Shown: positions 16,554-25,904 of the stretch, piece by piece
Layout: each line of letters begins with the position of its first letter
Position numbering within the stretch: position 1 is the stretch's first letter
Origin: Melioribacter sp.
GTDB taxonomy: Bacteria > Bacteroidota > Ignavibacteria > Ignavibacteriales > Melioribacteraceae
DNA length: 64,000 bases
Assembly: GCA_003155655.1 (NCBI GenBank)
Contig: PMDS01000037.1
Coordinates: forward strand, 107,976-171,975
Direction: 5' to 3'
Program-made: the position numbers and the translations under genes
The notes under the pieces: model-generated
Databases searched by the model: none
Told to the model about the DNA's origin: nothing
What the model saw: only the letters and a program-made list of their open reading frames with translations

Positions 16554-17771
16554 TTACTTTTGAAACTTAGCAAGCAATTCGGCAACAGCATCTTTATGAA
16601 CCATAAATCCCAGCATTTTTAGTTTCACATAATCTTCATGGAAAAAGTAGTATCCTTTATCACCCGTATTAAATGAGCCTGACCCGGAATCTTTAATTAA
16701 AAACCAGTCCTTCCCGTCTTTACTTAAATAACCTACAAGATGAATTCCATGATCATCACCAGTAGTACCATTTGTAAAACGCATTTGTCTTGCGTATTCA
16801 TCAATGTATGCAGAAGGCATATCAAATGATGGAACCATTGCCACCTTGGCATGAGATTCTATTCCCGGTTCAGACACATCGCCAAAAATTGCCATTGTAT
16901 AACCTTTTCTAATTATACTTTTCACGCTTGTCATAAAAACATCCAAAGGAACGTTGTAATAATCTTGGCTATGCCACCAATTATCAGGCACTTCATATTC
17001 GGTTTTTTCGTAATACGGTTTTTCCATCAATGACATGACTGCTATGTAATCATCCGGATTAAGTTTAACAACGCTCTGCAAATATTCTTTTGGCGTATAT
17101 TCTTTGCCGTTAACAGTTACCTTTGCCGGTGGTTCGCCAAGGTAATGATTTAAAATTGATTTAACGGTTTCCAAAACTTCATTTTCATTCCATGAATTTG
17201 AATTTTTAATTCCTGTAAGGTAATTATTTATTTCCTGAAACATTTTGCTATGATCGTGATGTATTTGACCCGGCAGTTTACCATTGTACACTTCTTCCGG
17301 TACAATTCCGTATTGTTTCCAAATTCGTGTTACTGCATTGGCTTCAGAACCTTCACCAATTGCCGAGTTGCCCCGTTCTTTAACAAAACGGCGTGCTTTT
17401 TCAATGTACTCCCAGTATACTGTCCAAATTTCAGAGAGTTTAACTTTTACTTTATTAATCCTGTAAGCTTCAGATTCCAGGTAAGAAGTTGTTGAAAATG
17501 ACCAGCATGTTCCGGTATTGCCCTGGTTGAGCGGATCGTTACGCCAATACGATGTAAATTCGTCTTTTGATTTTGGAAGATTGAGCCCGGTAAAATCCAT
17601 TTTAAAGATTTTCCCAACGGGTTTATCTTTTTTGTTGAATTCATCAATACCTTTTTTAACATCATCCCAGAATTCGCTTTTAGGTTGTATGAATGCGCCT
17701 TTATTATGTTCCTGTGCTGATGTATAACCTACTACAAATAGGATTAAAAGCATTATCTTGATGTTTTTCAT
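16554..17771 (-). CDS. Exported C1B cysteine aminopeptidase (bleomycin hydrolase/PepC type)
   Basis: 405 residues with a signal peptide (IKIMLLILFVVGYTSAQ). Papain-fold catalytic residues: oxyanion Gln and nucleophile Cys in NQGNTGTCWSF (Gln83, Cys89), and His in DDHGIHLVG (His341). The third position, normally Asn in a KNSWG context, is Asp in IKDSGSGS (Asp361). I recall the same KDSG in other Bacteroidota PepC homologues, so this is a clade trait and not a recent loss. Probably an outer-membrane-facing or periplasmic peptidase for scavenged peptides. Monocistronic by spacing. Confidence 0.85.
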   Translation of the reverse strand: MKNIKIMLLILFVVGYTSAQEHNKGAFIQPKSEFWDDVKKGIDEFNKKDKPVGKIFKMDFTGLNLPKSKDEFTSYWRNDPLNQGNTGTCWSFSTTSYLESEAYRINKVKVKLSEIWTVYWEYIEKARRFVKERGNSAIGEGSEANAVTRIWKQYGIVPEEVYNGKLPGQIHHDHSKMFQEINNYLTGIKNSNSWNENEVLETVKSILNHYLGEPPAKVTVNGKEYTPKEYLQSVVKLNPDDYIAVMSLMEKPYYEKTEYEVPDNWWHSQDYYNVPLDVFMTSVKSIIRKGYTMAIFGDVSEPGIESHAKVAMVPSFDMPSAYIDEYARQMRFTNGTTGDDHGIHLVGYLSKDGKDWFLIKDSGSGSFNTGDKGYYFFHEDYVKLKMLGFMVHKDAVAELLAKFQK

Positions 17772-17878
17772 GTTAATTCTCCATTTTAAGATGTTTCATA
17801 ACAAAATTTATAAAAGATAATATTGATTATCATGTTTTTTGGTATAATTAGAATTTTTAATTCAGCAGATTCAATACA

Positions 17879-18964
17879 TTAGTGTGTTTGTATTAGGCGC
17901 ATTTCTTTAGGTACATTAAATAAATCTTTGAAATAAAACCCGTGTCTTAAAAGTAAATCTTGATTCTCCTTCAAAAAATCTTTAACTATTTCTATTCCAA
18001 TTACTTTTGTAATTCCCATCCGCAATATCTGCTCTTTATCAACATACACATCTCCTTTATAAGGCAGTAACGGGCTATATTCAAGATCACGCTCCTTTGT
18101 TAAAGGGCGTATATAATTTTCAAATTCTGCAGGTACCGATTTGACCAGTCCAACCAGCTCAAAATTAGGTACGCCATCTCTTATTGCTAGAACAATTCCC
18201 CCGCTGCATCCCTTGTTAAACACTGCATCAATCAAGAAAATGTTATTTTCCTTTTTTAAACTGCTAACTATTCCTTTTGATAATACTTTAAAATTCATTG
18301 GAAAACCAAAGACATAAACGAAATCGCCCCATTCAAGTTCCTCTGAAGATCCCCATTTATAATTAAAGACGGGCATCATTATTGTTAAATCTGATGGATA
18401 TTGTTTCCCCAGCAGAGCCAGATCTTTATCTTTATCCAGCGCAATAATTTCTAACTCTCCGTTACCGGGAAAATCCGAAACATAGTTTGTCTGCCTTGAT
18501 TTAACAGACACACTCTGCACATATTCAGAATATGTTCCGTCCGGGTGAATAAAGTATGAAACTACAGTATCCGGAAATGAAACTATGTGTGCAACCGTTA
18601 TAAGGCCCAGAAGTCCGTTATCATTTAAAATTATTGTGCCTGTGCCCGAAGCCGTATTATTATAATACACTTTTTGTGCGGCTTCCTTTTCAAAATTGAT
18701 CGTATGAATTTGATCTTTTTTAAACTTGCTTTCGTCTGGGAAAATGTAGCTTTCATAAAAAGCAATACTGTTAATCATGCGTATAGTATTGCTGATTTCT
18801 TCAAGCTCTTTTGATGCATTACGGGATGGAAACTCACTGTCATATTTTCCATCATTGGTTTGCTTCAATGTGGAATCATGAACAGAATTTGACGAGGAAC
18901 AAGAATATAGTAATAACAATGCCGTAATAAATAAATAATACCTAATTGTCCTTATCATGAACAT
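17879..18964 (-). CDS. Trypsin-like serine protease lipoprotein
   Basis: 361 residues. A signal peptide ends in a lipobox (LLLYSC, Cys22), so it is membrane-anchored. A chymotrypsin-fold domain follows: His in ITVAHIVSF (His126), Asp in KDKDLALLG (Asp181) and Ser in KGCSGG (Ser254), spacing as in S1/S46-like or HtrA-type proteases. No PDZ is visible after the domain, and the N-terminal 60 residues are a linker. Function unknown: quality control or a specific processing enzyme are both possible. An internal ATG at codon 3 is an equally likely start. Confidence 0.72.
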   Translation of the reverse strand: MFMIRTIRYYLFITALLLLYSCSSSNSVHDSTLKQTNDGKYDSEFPSRNASKELEEISNTIRMINSIAFYESYIFPDESKFKKDQIHTINFEKEAAQKVYYNNTASGTGTIILNDNGLLGLITVAHIVSFPDTVVSYFIHPDGTYSEYVQSVSVKSRQTNYVSDFPGNGELEIIALDKDKDLALLGKQYPSDLTIMMPVFNYKWGSSEELEWGDFVYVFGFPMNFKVLSKGIVSSLKKENNIFLIDAVFNKGCSGGIVLAIRDGVPNFELVGLVKSVPAEFENYIRPLTKERDLEYSPLLPYKGDVYVDKEQILRMGITKVIGIEIVKDFLKENQDLLLRHGFYFKDLFNVPKEMRLIQTH

Positions 18965-19029
18965 GGCCGGACTGTTTCTCTTTTAGCAAATCTACGGTAA
19001 AATTTCTATTGAATAAAGAGGAAATAATT

Positions 19030-19061
19030 GCGGCTTGATTTTGATTTAAGAATCAAGCCGC
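19030..19061 (-). terminator. Hairpin downstream of the M61 peptidase
   Basis: GCGGCTTGATT (19030-19040) and AATCAAGCCGC (19051-19061), an 11-bp perfect stem with a 10-base loop. The T-run on the minus side is weak, so termination is likely but not certain. Confidence 0.55.
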
Positions 19062-19074
19062 AAAAAGGCTATAA

Positions 19075-20850
19075 CTATAAATTTTTCATCCATGCTTCAC
19101 GTAAGGCTAGCTGCTGTTCAGTTGGGTTTTCTATAACCTTAAACTGGTGTTTAATATGTCTCGGCTGCATAAAAACGACGACATCTTTAACTTCATCATC
19201 CCGCTCAATTGTCAACTTGATAGAATCTCCCACTTTAAGCGTTTGGACGAATGCCGCCTTTGTTTGTACATTTTGCAAATTTAAATCGTCTCCATTCAAC
19301 TTTAGAATTTTATCTGCAAGTTTTAACCCGGATGCGGAGTTTTCTACTGCGCTGACAACAAGGAAATTATCTTTCAAACTTATTGCAAGTCCCAGAGAGG
19401 ATCTTGTACTATCGATACCGGCAGATTCTTTATACCCAATTCCAAGTTTGGCAAAATAATCCTCAACGGGAAGTTTTTCGGTACCCTTGATATATCTGTT
19501 AATGAAATCAGCAATTTCCGGATAGGTACGTTTAACAAATTCATCAAAAAATCCAGCCTCGCTGAATGTTTTATTAGCGCCGTAATCCTTATAAAGCTGG
19601 TTAATAACTTCCCGTAATCCCTTTTTGCCGTTGGAAAGTTCCAGCAAGCGAATATCTAATAAATATCCTACTATCGCGCCTTTGTGATAAATATTTATAT
19701 ATTGATCCTGCATCTCGGTTGAATGCAGAGAAAGATCAGTTAAAGAAATTTTTGGGTCAAAATTATCATTCGTGAGCAGCTTGCTTCTTGTATCCTTCAG
19801 AAACTCATCAAGGGTCATTAGATAATCGCGAAGTTGTAACATCCGCGAAGCCCATTCTGTTATCCCCTCATAGAACCAGATATGCTGCGACATTGTAGGT
19901 TTGGCAAAATTAAAATTACCAACCAGTTCGCTATGAATATTTAAAGGAGTAACTATATGATAAAATTCATGAGCGGCAATTGATTTTATTTCTTTAACAT
20001 ATTGGTCTTCCAATGGGGCATCATTAAATACATATTCCGAACTATAATTATGCTCCCATGCGCCAATTGTCATGTTCTCAAAATGAAAAAGGAATGTATA
20101 ACGAGCTACCGGAAGACCTTGTGTAAACTGACTGGTGGCGCTGAGTATATCATCCAATAGAATTAACATCTGTTCGGAATTTATTTTCCCTGTTTTGGAA
20201 TACGTATAAACATCAACATTTGTGTTTTCCATTTTTGTAGCTGCCTTTGTAAGCTGTCCAAGCAGAATGGGAGAATCAACAACATAATCGTAATCAACTG
20301 CATCATAGAAACCATTCGCATCCTGTGCCATGGCCGTACCTACCAGCCAGTCGTTTGGATATTCCAGCTTTATCTTTATCGGCACTTTCTGCATACCTTC
20401 AAAATAACCAAATACACATTGCCCGTTAATCAAGACATTATCTTTTTCAATGTTTGATCCGCACATTTGATAAATAGGATTCTCTTTTACAGGTGTGTTC
20501 CATGTATCTGAAATAGAATAAGTTATTTTTACAGTTTTGTCCGGTTCTTCCAGCTGCCACTGATTTGTAGAAATTTGTTTTGTATTAATTTCATTTCCAT
20601 TTTGATCAAATGCTTTGAATGATTTCACATATTTACCCATATCCATTGTCTGATATGTGCCTGGAGCGGTAGATGCAAACTGGTAAACTTTATTCTTTTC
20701 CGAAAGTTTTTCCGGAATTAGAGTAACCTTAAACAGATTATCCGAGCGGTCGTTAAGATTAACATAAAACTTTTGCTGGGCAGGCAAAAATGTGAATGAT
20801 ATAAAAAAGATTAACCCAAAAAATAAAGTTTTATTGATTCGATTTTTCAT
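19075..20850 (-). CDS. Exported M61 family metallopeptidase with C-terminal PDZ
   Basis: 591 residues. Signal peptide (LFFGLIFFISFTFLPAQ), an M61 N-terminal beta domain, and the zinc site HEFYH (His294, Glu295, His298) with the third ligand Glu328 in FYEG. A PDZ domain spans roughly 490-565 (LVVSAVENSASGLKLADKILKLNG). M61 (glycyl aminopeptidase) enzymes remove N-terminal Gly or Ala; the PDZ may bind substrate tails. A second, more divergent M61-like gene is at 54495-56081. Transcribed alone, with a hairpin after it. Confidence 0.88.
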   Translation of the reverse strand: MKNRINKTLFFGLIFFISFTFLPAQQKFYVNLNDRSDNLFKVTLIPEKLSEKNKVYQFASTAPGTYQTMDMGKYVKSFKAFDQNGNEINTKQISTNQWQLEEPDKTVKITYSISDTWNTPVKENPIYQMCGSNIEKDNVLINGQCVFGYFEGMQKVPIKIKLEYPNDWLVGTAMAQDANGFYDAVDYDYVVDSPILLGQLTKAATKMENTNVDVYTYSKTGKINSEQMLILLDDILSATSQFTQGLPVARYTFLFHFENMTIGAWEHNYSSEYVFNDAPLEDQYVKEIKSIAAHEFYHIVTPLNIHSELVGNFNFAKPTMSQHIWFYEGITEWASRMLQLRDYLMTLDEFLKDTRSKLLTNDNFDPKISLTDLSLHSTEMQDQYINIYHKGAIVGYLLDIRLLELSNGKKGLREVINQLYKDYGANKTFSEAGFFDEFVKRTYPEIADFINRYIKGTEKLPVEDYFAKLGIGYKESAGIDSTRSSLGLAISLKDNFLVVSAVENSASGLKLADKILKLNGDDLNLQNVQTKAAFVQTLKVGDSIKLTIERDDEVKDVVVFMQPRHIKHQFKVIENPTEQQLALREAWMKNL

Positions 20851-20965
20851 TTAAGACGCACCCTTCTTTTTAGTTTTATCTTCAATTCAGACGGACTTAA
20901 TAATGATTTGTTCTATTCCAGAATGAATAAAAACTGCCATTTTAAGCCGGAATTGGCCCATTCCG

Positions 20966-22468
20966 CTACTTACCTTTCTCAAACAGCAGCTCTGTAAAAA
21001 TAAAGTCCGGCGAATTTGGGACTTCAAAAGTCATTTTTTTAACATCCGCCTTAAAGTCCATTTCAAATTTTACAAATCCGCGTGTCAGGAATTCATCTTC
21101 CCAATCAATGTAAAACTGATCAAATTGATAATGCTTCAATTCGCCTTTAAAAGTCGGCGTGTGTATAAATTGTAAGAATAATTTCCCGTTTTTCAATGAT
21201 ACTTCCGCCTGTCCGTACATTTTATCTTCATACATACCGCAGTATTTTTCCAGAGGCAGGGACGGTTTAGAATCCTTAATTCTAATTTCCTCGCGCCTTT
21301 TTAATTCCTTTTCACGGCTCTCCTCCCTTTTTGCAAAACCTTCAAGAATCATTTTTTCATAATCCTTTGGCTCAACGTTTGTCATTATATCAATAATATA
21401 GCTGTTCACAGCGCTAACCATACCAACTTCAAGATTGCTTAACAGCACAAAGCCAAAATTATCTTCAGGGATAAGTGTGACATTTGAGATCATTCCCGGC
21501 ATTCCGCCGCCATGAGAAATTATTTTTTTACCGTTTTTGTAACCAATCATCCAGCCTAAACCATAATTATTGTTTCCAATTGGTGTTTGATTCGACCACA
21601 TTTCGTTTGACTGCCTTTCACTAAAAATTCTTTCGCCATTATATTTACCTTTACCAAGCTGCAGGCGAATCCATTGAGCCATCTCTATTGCACTTGAGTT
21701 GATACCAAGCGCTCCGTATGCATTATCCTGCTGGGTATTTGAATAAATTTTCATCACACCATTTTTTAGATAGTGGGCTTTTGCCGCATTTTCATCATTG
21801 TTAAAAATTTTATAACTGGTATCGGTATGCTTCATTCCCAGTGGATTTAAAATATGAGCTCGTATATAATCTCCCCACGTTGTATCGGTTACGGCTTTAA
21901 TAATTTCAGCCGCAGTAATAAACATTAAATTTTGATAGCCGTATTTACTTCTGAAACTTGATGTGGGTTTTAAATAGCGTATTCGCTTAATTACTTCCTC
22001 GCGGCTGTAATTTGAGCTTAACCAAAGAAAATCTCCGCTGAAAGTTGCCAAACCGCTTTTATGTGAAACTATATCCTTGATAGTAATTTCCTTTGTAACC
22101 CACGGATCATACATTTGAAAACCGGGAAGATACTTAGTTACCGGATCATCCCATTGAATTTTTCCCTGGTCAACTAACCGGGCTAATGATGCTGTTGTAA
22201 AAGCCTTGCTGCATGAAGCTATTACAAACAATGTGTTTTCATTAACAGGATCGTTTTTATTTATGTCGCATACTCCATAACCTTTTACAAATATCACAGA
22301 ATCATTTTTTACAATTGCTGCTGCAAATCCGGGCATTTTCCAATCTTTCATTGCTTGATTTATAAACTCATCAATTTTTGCCAGCTTATTCTGCTGAGCA
22401 GTTACATCAATAGAAAGGAAGAGAAATAGGATTTGTATTATCAGTATAAAATATTTTCTTGATTTCAT
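20966..22468 (-). CDS. Exported serine hydrolase, class C beta-lactamase/AmpC-like family
   Basis: 500 residues with a signal peptide. Penicillin-binding-protein fold with SCSK (Ser85-Lys88), the YxN motif in KYGYQN (Tyr178-Asn180) and HGGG (319-322) in place of KTG. A C-terminal lipocalin-like DUF3471 domain (about 400-495) follows. Such proteins are mostly esterases or D-aminopeptidases, not antibiotic resistance enzymes. Substrate unknown. Stands alone between hairpins. Confidence 0.83.
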   Translation of the reverse strand: MKSRKYFILIIQILFLFLSIDVTAQQNKLAKIDEFINQAMKDWKMPGFAAAIVKNDSVIFVKGYGVCDINKNDPVNENTLFVIASCSKAFTTASLARLVDQGKIQWDDPVTKYLPGFQMYDPWVTKEITIKDIVSHKSGLATFSGDFLWLSSNYSREEVIKRIRYLKPTSSFRSKYGYQNLMFITAAEIIKAVTDTTWGDYIRAHILNPLGMKHTDTSYKIFNNDENAAKAHYLKNGVMKIYSNTQQDNAYGALGINSSAIEMAQWIRLQLGKGKYNGERIFSERQSNEMWSNQTPIGNNNYGLGWMIGYKNGKKIISHGGGMPGMISNVTLIPEDNFGFVLLSNLEVGMVSAVNSYIIDIMTNVEPKDYEKMILEGFAKREESREKELKRREEIRIKDSKPSLPLEKYCGMYEDKMYGQAEVSLKNGKLFLQFIHTPTFKGELKHYQFDQFYIDWEDEFLTRGFVKFEMDFKADVKKMTFEVPNSPDFIFTELLFEKGK

Positions 22469-22521
22469 CTTTTAATTCCTTTTATAATAAATATTGAGAA
22501 GAAAAAATAATTAAAGAATAA

Positions 22522-22561
22522 TATCCCGGCTCGCTGCGAGTCTCTATAAAGTTCCGGGATA
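22522..22561. repeat. Branched inverted repeat (REP-like)
   Basis: TATCCCGG (22522-22529) and CCGGGATA (22554-22561) enclose a second short hairpin CTCG/CGAG. GC-rich against AT-rich surroundings, in the gap between two minus-strand genes. Not followed by a clear T-run. The form is that of an intergenic REP element but only one copy is seen. Confidence 0.5.
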
Positions 22562-22623
22562 ATTGTTAGAACAAGCTTTATAATACACCCTTCATTTTAG
22601 AAAGGATTAGGATGAACAACTTT

Positions 22624-23190
22624 TTAACCTTTCCTCTTATATATACCCATTAAAGATGCCTGAACTAAAATATGTCCTTTCATGGCTTCGAGCAATTGCT
22701 TTTTTGTAGTACTTTCCTTTAATGAAAGTAAATTATCAAGAGCATAAAATTTGAAAAAATATCTGTGTGTTCCCGACGGAGGACATGGCCCGCCATAATT
22801 ATTTTTTCTGAAATCATTCAATCCTTCAACAGATCCTTGAGGTAAAAGTTTTTTTAACGACGCATTTTCCTTTAGCTCATTAACATCCTTTGGGATGTTA
22901 AATACAATCCAATGAACCCAATCCCCAATGGGAGCGTCCGGATCATCAACAATTAATGCAAAGGATTTTACCGCTGCCGGCGGATTGGTCCAATTAAGGG
23001 GCGGAGAAACGTTTTCGCCATCGCAGGTATATTTGCCCGGGATTAACTCCCCTTCCTTAAAAGAGGCGCTGAAAATTTTAAAATCCATTTTAATTTCCTT
23101 CTGCTTTTTCTGATGCATATCTAAATCTGTGTTAACAAACGGCAAAAAAAGCAATGTTAAGATCAATGTTCCGGTCAGCGAATCCTTCAT
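22624..23190 (-). CDS. YbhB/YbcL-type PEBP (Raf-kinase-inhibitor-like) protein
   Basis: 188 residues. The phosphatidylethanolamine-binding fold shows IVDDPDAPIGDWVHWIVFNIP and the GTHRYFFKFYALD segment, which form the anion pocket. The N-terminal 25 residues (LILTLLFLPFVNT) may be a signal peptide, so it could be periplasmic. The bacterial function is poorly known. It starts 7 bases after the cytidylate-kinase-like gene's stop, so they are co-transcribed. Confidence 0.88.
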   Translation of the reverse strand: MKDSLTGTLILTLLFLPFVNTDLDMHQKKQKEIKMDFKIFSASFKEGELIPGKYTCDGENVSPPLNWTNPPAAVKSFALIVDDPDAPIGDWVHWIVFNIPKDVNELKENASLKKLLPQGSVEGLNDFRKNNYGGPCPPSGTHRYFFKFYALDNLLSLKESTTKKQLLEAMKGHILVQASLMGIYKRKG

Positions 23191-23197
23191 CCTAATA

Positions 23198-23947
23198 TTA
23201 CTCGTTTACCAATTCATTGGATTGTAAAGAAAAAAAACCAGGAAACTTTCTGATTATACATTGTCCTATCATTTCGGCTATCTCTTCAAATTTTAGAAAG
23301 CTGGTATTTATTACCAGATGGTAGAGAAGGGGATCTTCAATATTCTTATGGAAATATTTATGAATGAAATCCTTTCGCGATTCATCTTCCTTAATAATAA
23401 AATCAGTTGTTTGTTTCCTGTCAAAATTATAAAGCTCCACAGCATTTTCAATTCTAAAACTTAAAGGCGCCACCAATCTTACATGAAATGAAGTCGGCAA
23501 ATGCGAGGTAATAATGCTTGAGCCCTGCCCGACAATAATAACATTCCCGAATTCTGCTAATTTTAAAATTGTATGCCTTTTTTTATGAAGCAAGGAAATT
23601 TTTGAAGGAGTAATGCCGAGAATTTCTCCGAACCATGCATCAATTTTGGGAGGAGTTTCTTCCGATAAAAGTTTTTTAAAATGCGCGGGCAGATGATGAT
23701 CTTCCATAACTTTTTCTATGAGTTCACGGTCAAAATAAGTCCAATCATCATATTCGTGCAGCGCGTATCTGCGTAAATACTCGATCAACTTTTCACAAAT
23801 GGCTGCCGCACCTACGCCGGTTTCGCGGGAAATTGTGATTGTTGGTCCCGGATTTAATTTGCGTCTGTGAATTCTTGCCGCGTCGGATTCTTCATAATGT
23901 TTTTCAATGTAATTGCGGGCTTTGCCGTAGGAACCGAGAACTTGCAT
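23198..23947 (-). CDS. Cytidylate kinase-like family protein
   Basis: 249 residues of the cytidylate-kinase-like group (AAA/P-loop kinase fold). The P-loop region reads TISRETGVGAAAI, which departs from the usual SREYGSGG pattern, so nucleotide binding may be altered. Later segments (YFDRELIEKVMED, GNVIIVGQGSS, HVRLVAP) match the family. It is not the canonical Cmk. A very strong AAAGGAGG site lies upstream, so it is the first gene of a pair with the PEBP gene. Function unknown. Confidence 0.72.
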   Translation of the reverse strand: MQVLGSYGKARNYIEKHYEESDAARIHRRKLNPGPTITISRETGVGAAAICEKLIEYLRRYALHEYDDWTYFDRELIEKVMEDHHLPAHFKKLLSEETPPKIDAWFGEILGITPSKISLLHKKRHTILKLAEFGNVIIVGQGSSIITSHLPTSFHVRLVAPLSFRIENAVELYNFDRKQTTDFIIKEDESRKDFIHKYFHKNIEDPLLYHLVINTSFLKFEEIAEMIGQCIIRKFPGFFSLQSNELVNE

Positions 23948-24092
23948 TCAACACCTCCTTTCTTAAGTTTATTAATGGAGTGAAGAATTGACTAATAAAA
24001 TCTAATAAAAAGAGATATGAATATATACTCCGGTAATTAAACTTTTATCAAGGGAAAAAGAATTAAAAAATCTTTTTCCCTGTACCTAATAC

Positions 24093-25751
24093 TTAATTGA
24101 AACCTTGCGGATGCTTTATATAAAAACCATTTGCTTCCTGAAACTTCTTTGCAACAGAAATTACTTTACCCTCATCAAACAAACGCCCCATGAAGGTAAT
24201 GCTTGAAAGTGTTCCGTCTTTTGCAAATCCTGTAGGTACTACAACACATGGGTTACTTGTTAAATTTGTGAGCAGTAGGTTATTTCCTTCCAAAGAAGGT
24301 GCAAGATAAACATCAATTTTCTGCATAAGCTTATACATCTCCTGCACAAGCAGGAATCTGATCCTGCTTGCATTTATATATTCCACTGCTGGGATTAAAC
24401 GCGAGGCTCTGAAAATATTCGGCCATGCGCCTTTGAATTGACGGGCAAGCATATCATCTTTATTAGTACGAGTAAGTTCATCAAACGAAGCGCCTGCTTC
24501 TGCCAGAAGTATAATTGCAATATCATTTGTTGCAATGTCTGGCAGGTCTATTGGAATTAATTCAGCGCCAAGTTCAGCCATTTTCTTCAAAGCAAGGGAA
24601 TCATTATCATGGAAAGGATATTTTTTTGCAAAATCATTTTTCACATATCCTATCTTTAGTTTCTTAAAACCAATCTGGGAGCTATAGTTGAATGGTGAAT
24701 CATATAATGTTTGATCTTTACCATCAGCGCCATTGATGGCATTAAAAACTATTGCAAGATCTTCTGCATTGCGGCAAATTGGACCAATTTTATCCATCGA
24801 CCAGCTTAATGTCATTGCGCCGGTTCTGCTGACGCGTCCGTAAGTTGGGCGCAGACCCGTTACGCCGCAAATTGTGGACGGGGAAACTATAGAACCCCAT
24901 GTTTCCGTTCCAATAGCGAAAGGAAGCAACCCTGCCGAAACAGATGAAGCTGAGCCTGCCGATGAACCGCTTGATCCTTTTGTTGTATCCCATGGATTTC
25001 TTGTCAGCCCGCCAAACCAGACATCATCCATTGCCAGTTCTCCCATCGAAAGCTTTGCACAAAGAACTGCTCCTGCTTCATCCAGCTTTTTAATTACAGT
25101 CGCGTCCTCGTTTATCAATTGATCTTTATATGGAGCTGCACCCCAGGTTGTATTGTAATCCTTTGTTGTAAGTAAATCCTTTACGCCATAAGGAATGCCG
25201 TGAAGAAGCCCGCGGTATTTTCCTTTTGAAATTTCTTCATCTGCTTTCTTTGCAGATTCTAACGCGCGTTTCTCTGTAATTGTAATTACCGAATGAAGTT
25301 TTGGTCCATATTTCTTCAATCTTCCAATATAAAACTGTGTGAGTTTTGTAGAAGTAATTTCTCTTGTTTTAATTAAGTATGCCAGCTCGCCAATTGAATA
25401 GAATGTAAGATCATTAATATTTGCCGGCATTTTAGTTTTTGAATAATCGCTAAATCTAATAGGGCTTTGTTTCTTATCAAATTTATAACCAACCGGGATA
25501 GGATTAAAAAGTACTGACATCGGAGTACTATTCTCAAGTTTTATTTTCCTGATATTCTCATAATTTGTAAGCTGGTCGTTAAGAGCATCCTGCATTGAAT
25601 CCCGTTCCACATCGGTAAACTCAAGCCCGAATATTCTTTCTGCATTGGGAATAATTTCTTTTTTAATTTTCTTTTCTGCCTGTTGAGCTGAAATTTGTAA
25701 AAAAGAAAAAATTACGATAACCGCAGTCATCCAATACTTTAAGGATTTCAT
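24093..25751 (-). CDS. Exported amidase, amidase-signature family
   Basis: Amidase signature enzyme with the Ser-cisSer-Lys triad: Lys in PYGVKDLLT, then KGSSGSSAGSASS holding the cis-Ser and nucleophile. An N-terminal signal peptide (MKSLKYWMTAVIVIFSFLQISAQ) shows it is exported, so it is not the GatA subunit of tRNA amidotransferase despite the resemblance. The ATG at 25751 is chosen because AAAGGA lies just upstream within a longer frame; an earlier ATG at 25766 exists. About 552 residues. Likely hydrolyses amides or peptide amides; substrate unknown. Confidence 0.85.
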   Translation of the reverse strand: MKSLKYWMTAVIVIFSFLQISAQQAEKKIKKEIIPNAERIFGLEFTDVERDSMQDALNDQLTNYENIRKIKLENSTPMSVLFNPIPVGYKFDKKQSPIRFSDYSKTKMPANINDLTFYSIGELAYLIKTREITSTKLTQFYIGRLKKYGPKLHSVITITEKRALESAKKADEEISKGKYRGLLHGIPYGVKDLLTTKDYNTTWGAAPYKDQLINEDATVIKKLDEAGAVLCAKLSMGELAMDDVWFGGLTRNPWDTTKGSSGSSAGSASSVSAGLLPFAIGTETWGSIVSPSTICGVTGLRPTYGRVSRTGAMTLSWSMDKIGPICRNAEDLAIVFNAINGADGKDQTLYDSPFNYSSQIGFKKLKIGYVKNDFAKKYPFHDNDSLALKKMAELGAELIPIDLPDIATNDIAIILLAEAGASFDELTRTNKDDMLARQFKGAWPNIFRASRLIPAVEYINASRIRFLLVQEMYKLMQKIDVYLAPSLEGNNLLLTNLTSNPCVVVPTGFAKDGTLSSITFMGRLFDEGKVISVAKKFQEANGFYIKHPQGFN

Positions 25752-25864
25752 CATAATTCCTTTCATTATATTAAAATGAATAACTATCTGTTTTATTCGT
25801 TTATTAAATGCACTTACATGAAACTTATTAATTGAACATCAAGGATTCAACAATAAAAATATTT

Positions 25865-25897
25865 TTTGTTTGTTATCATTATTTTCTTATAAATTTG
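25865..25897 (+). promoter_or_regulatory. Bacteroidota-type promoter of the HAD hydrolase gene
   Basis: TTTG (25865-25868) and TAAATTTG (25890-25897) with 21 bases between them, an exact match to TTTG-N19-21-TAnnTTTG. The predicted start point falls at or next to the ATG at 25905, so the mRNA may be leaderless or nearly so. Confidence 0.6.
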
Positions 25898-25904
25898 TTT
25901 CACG

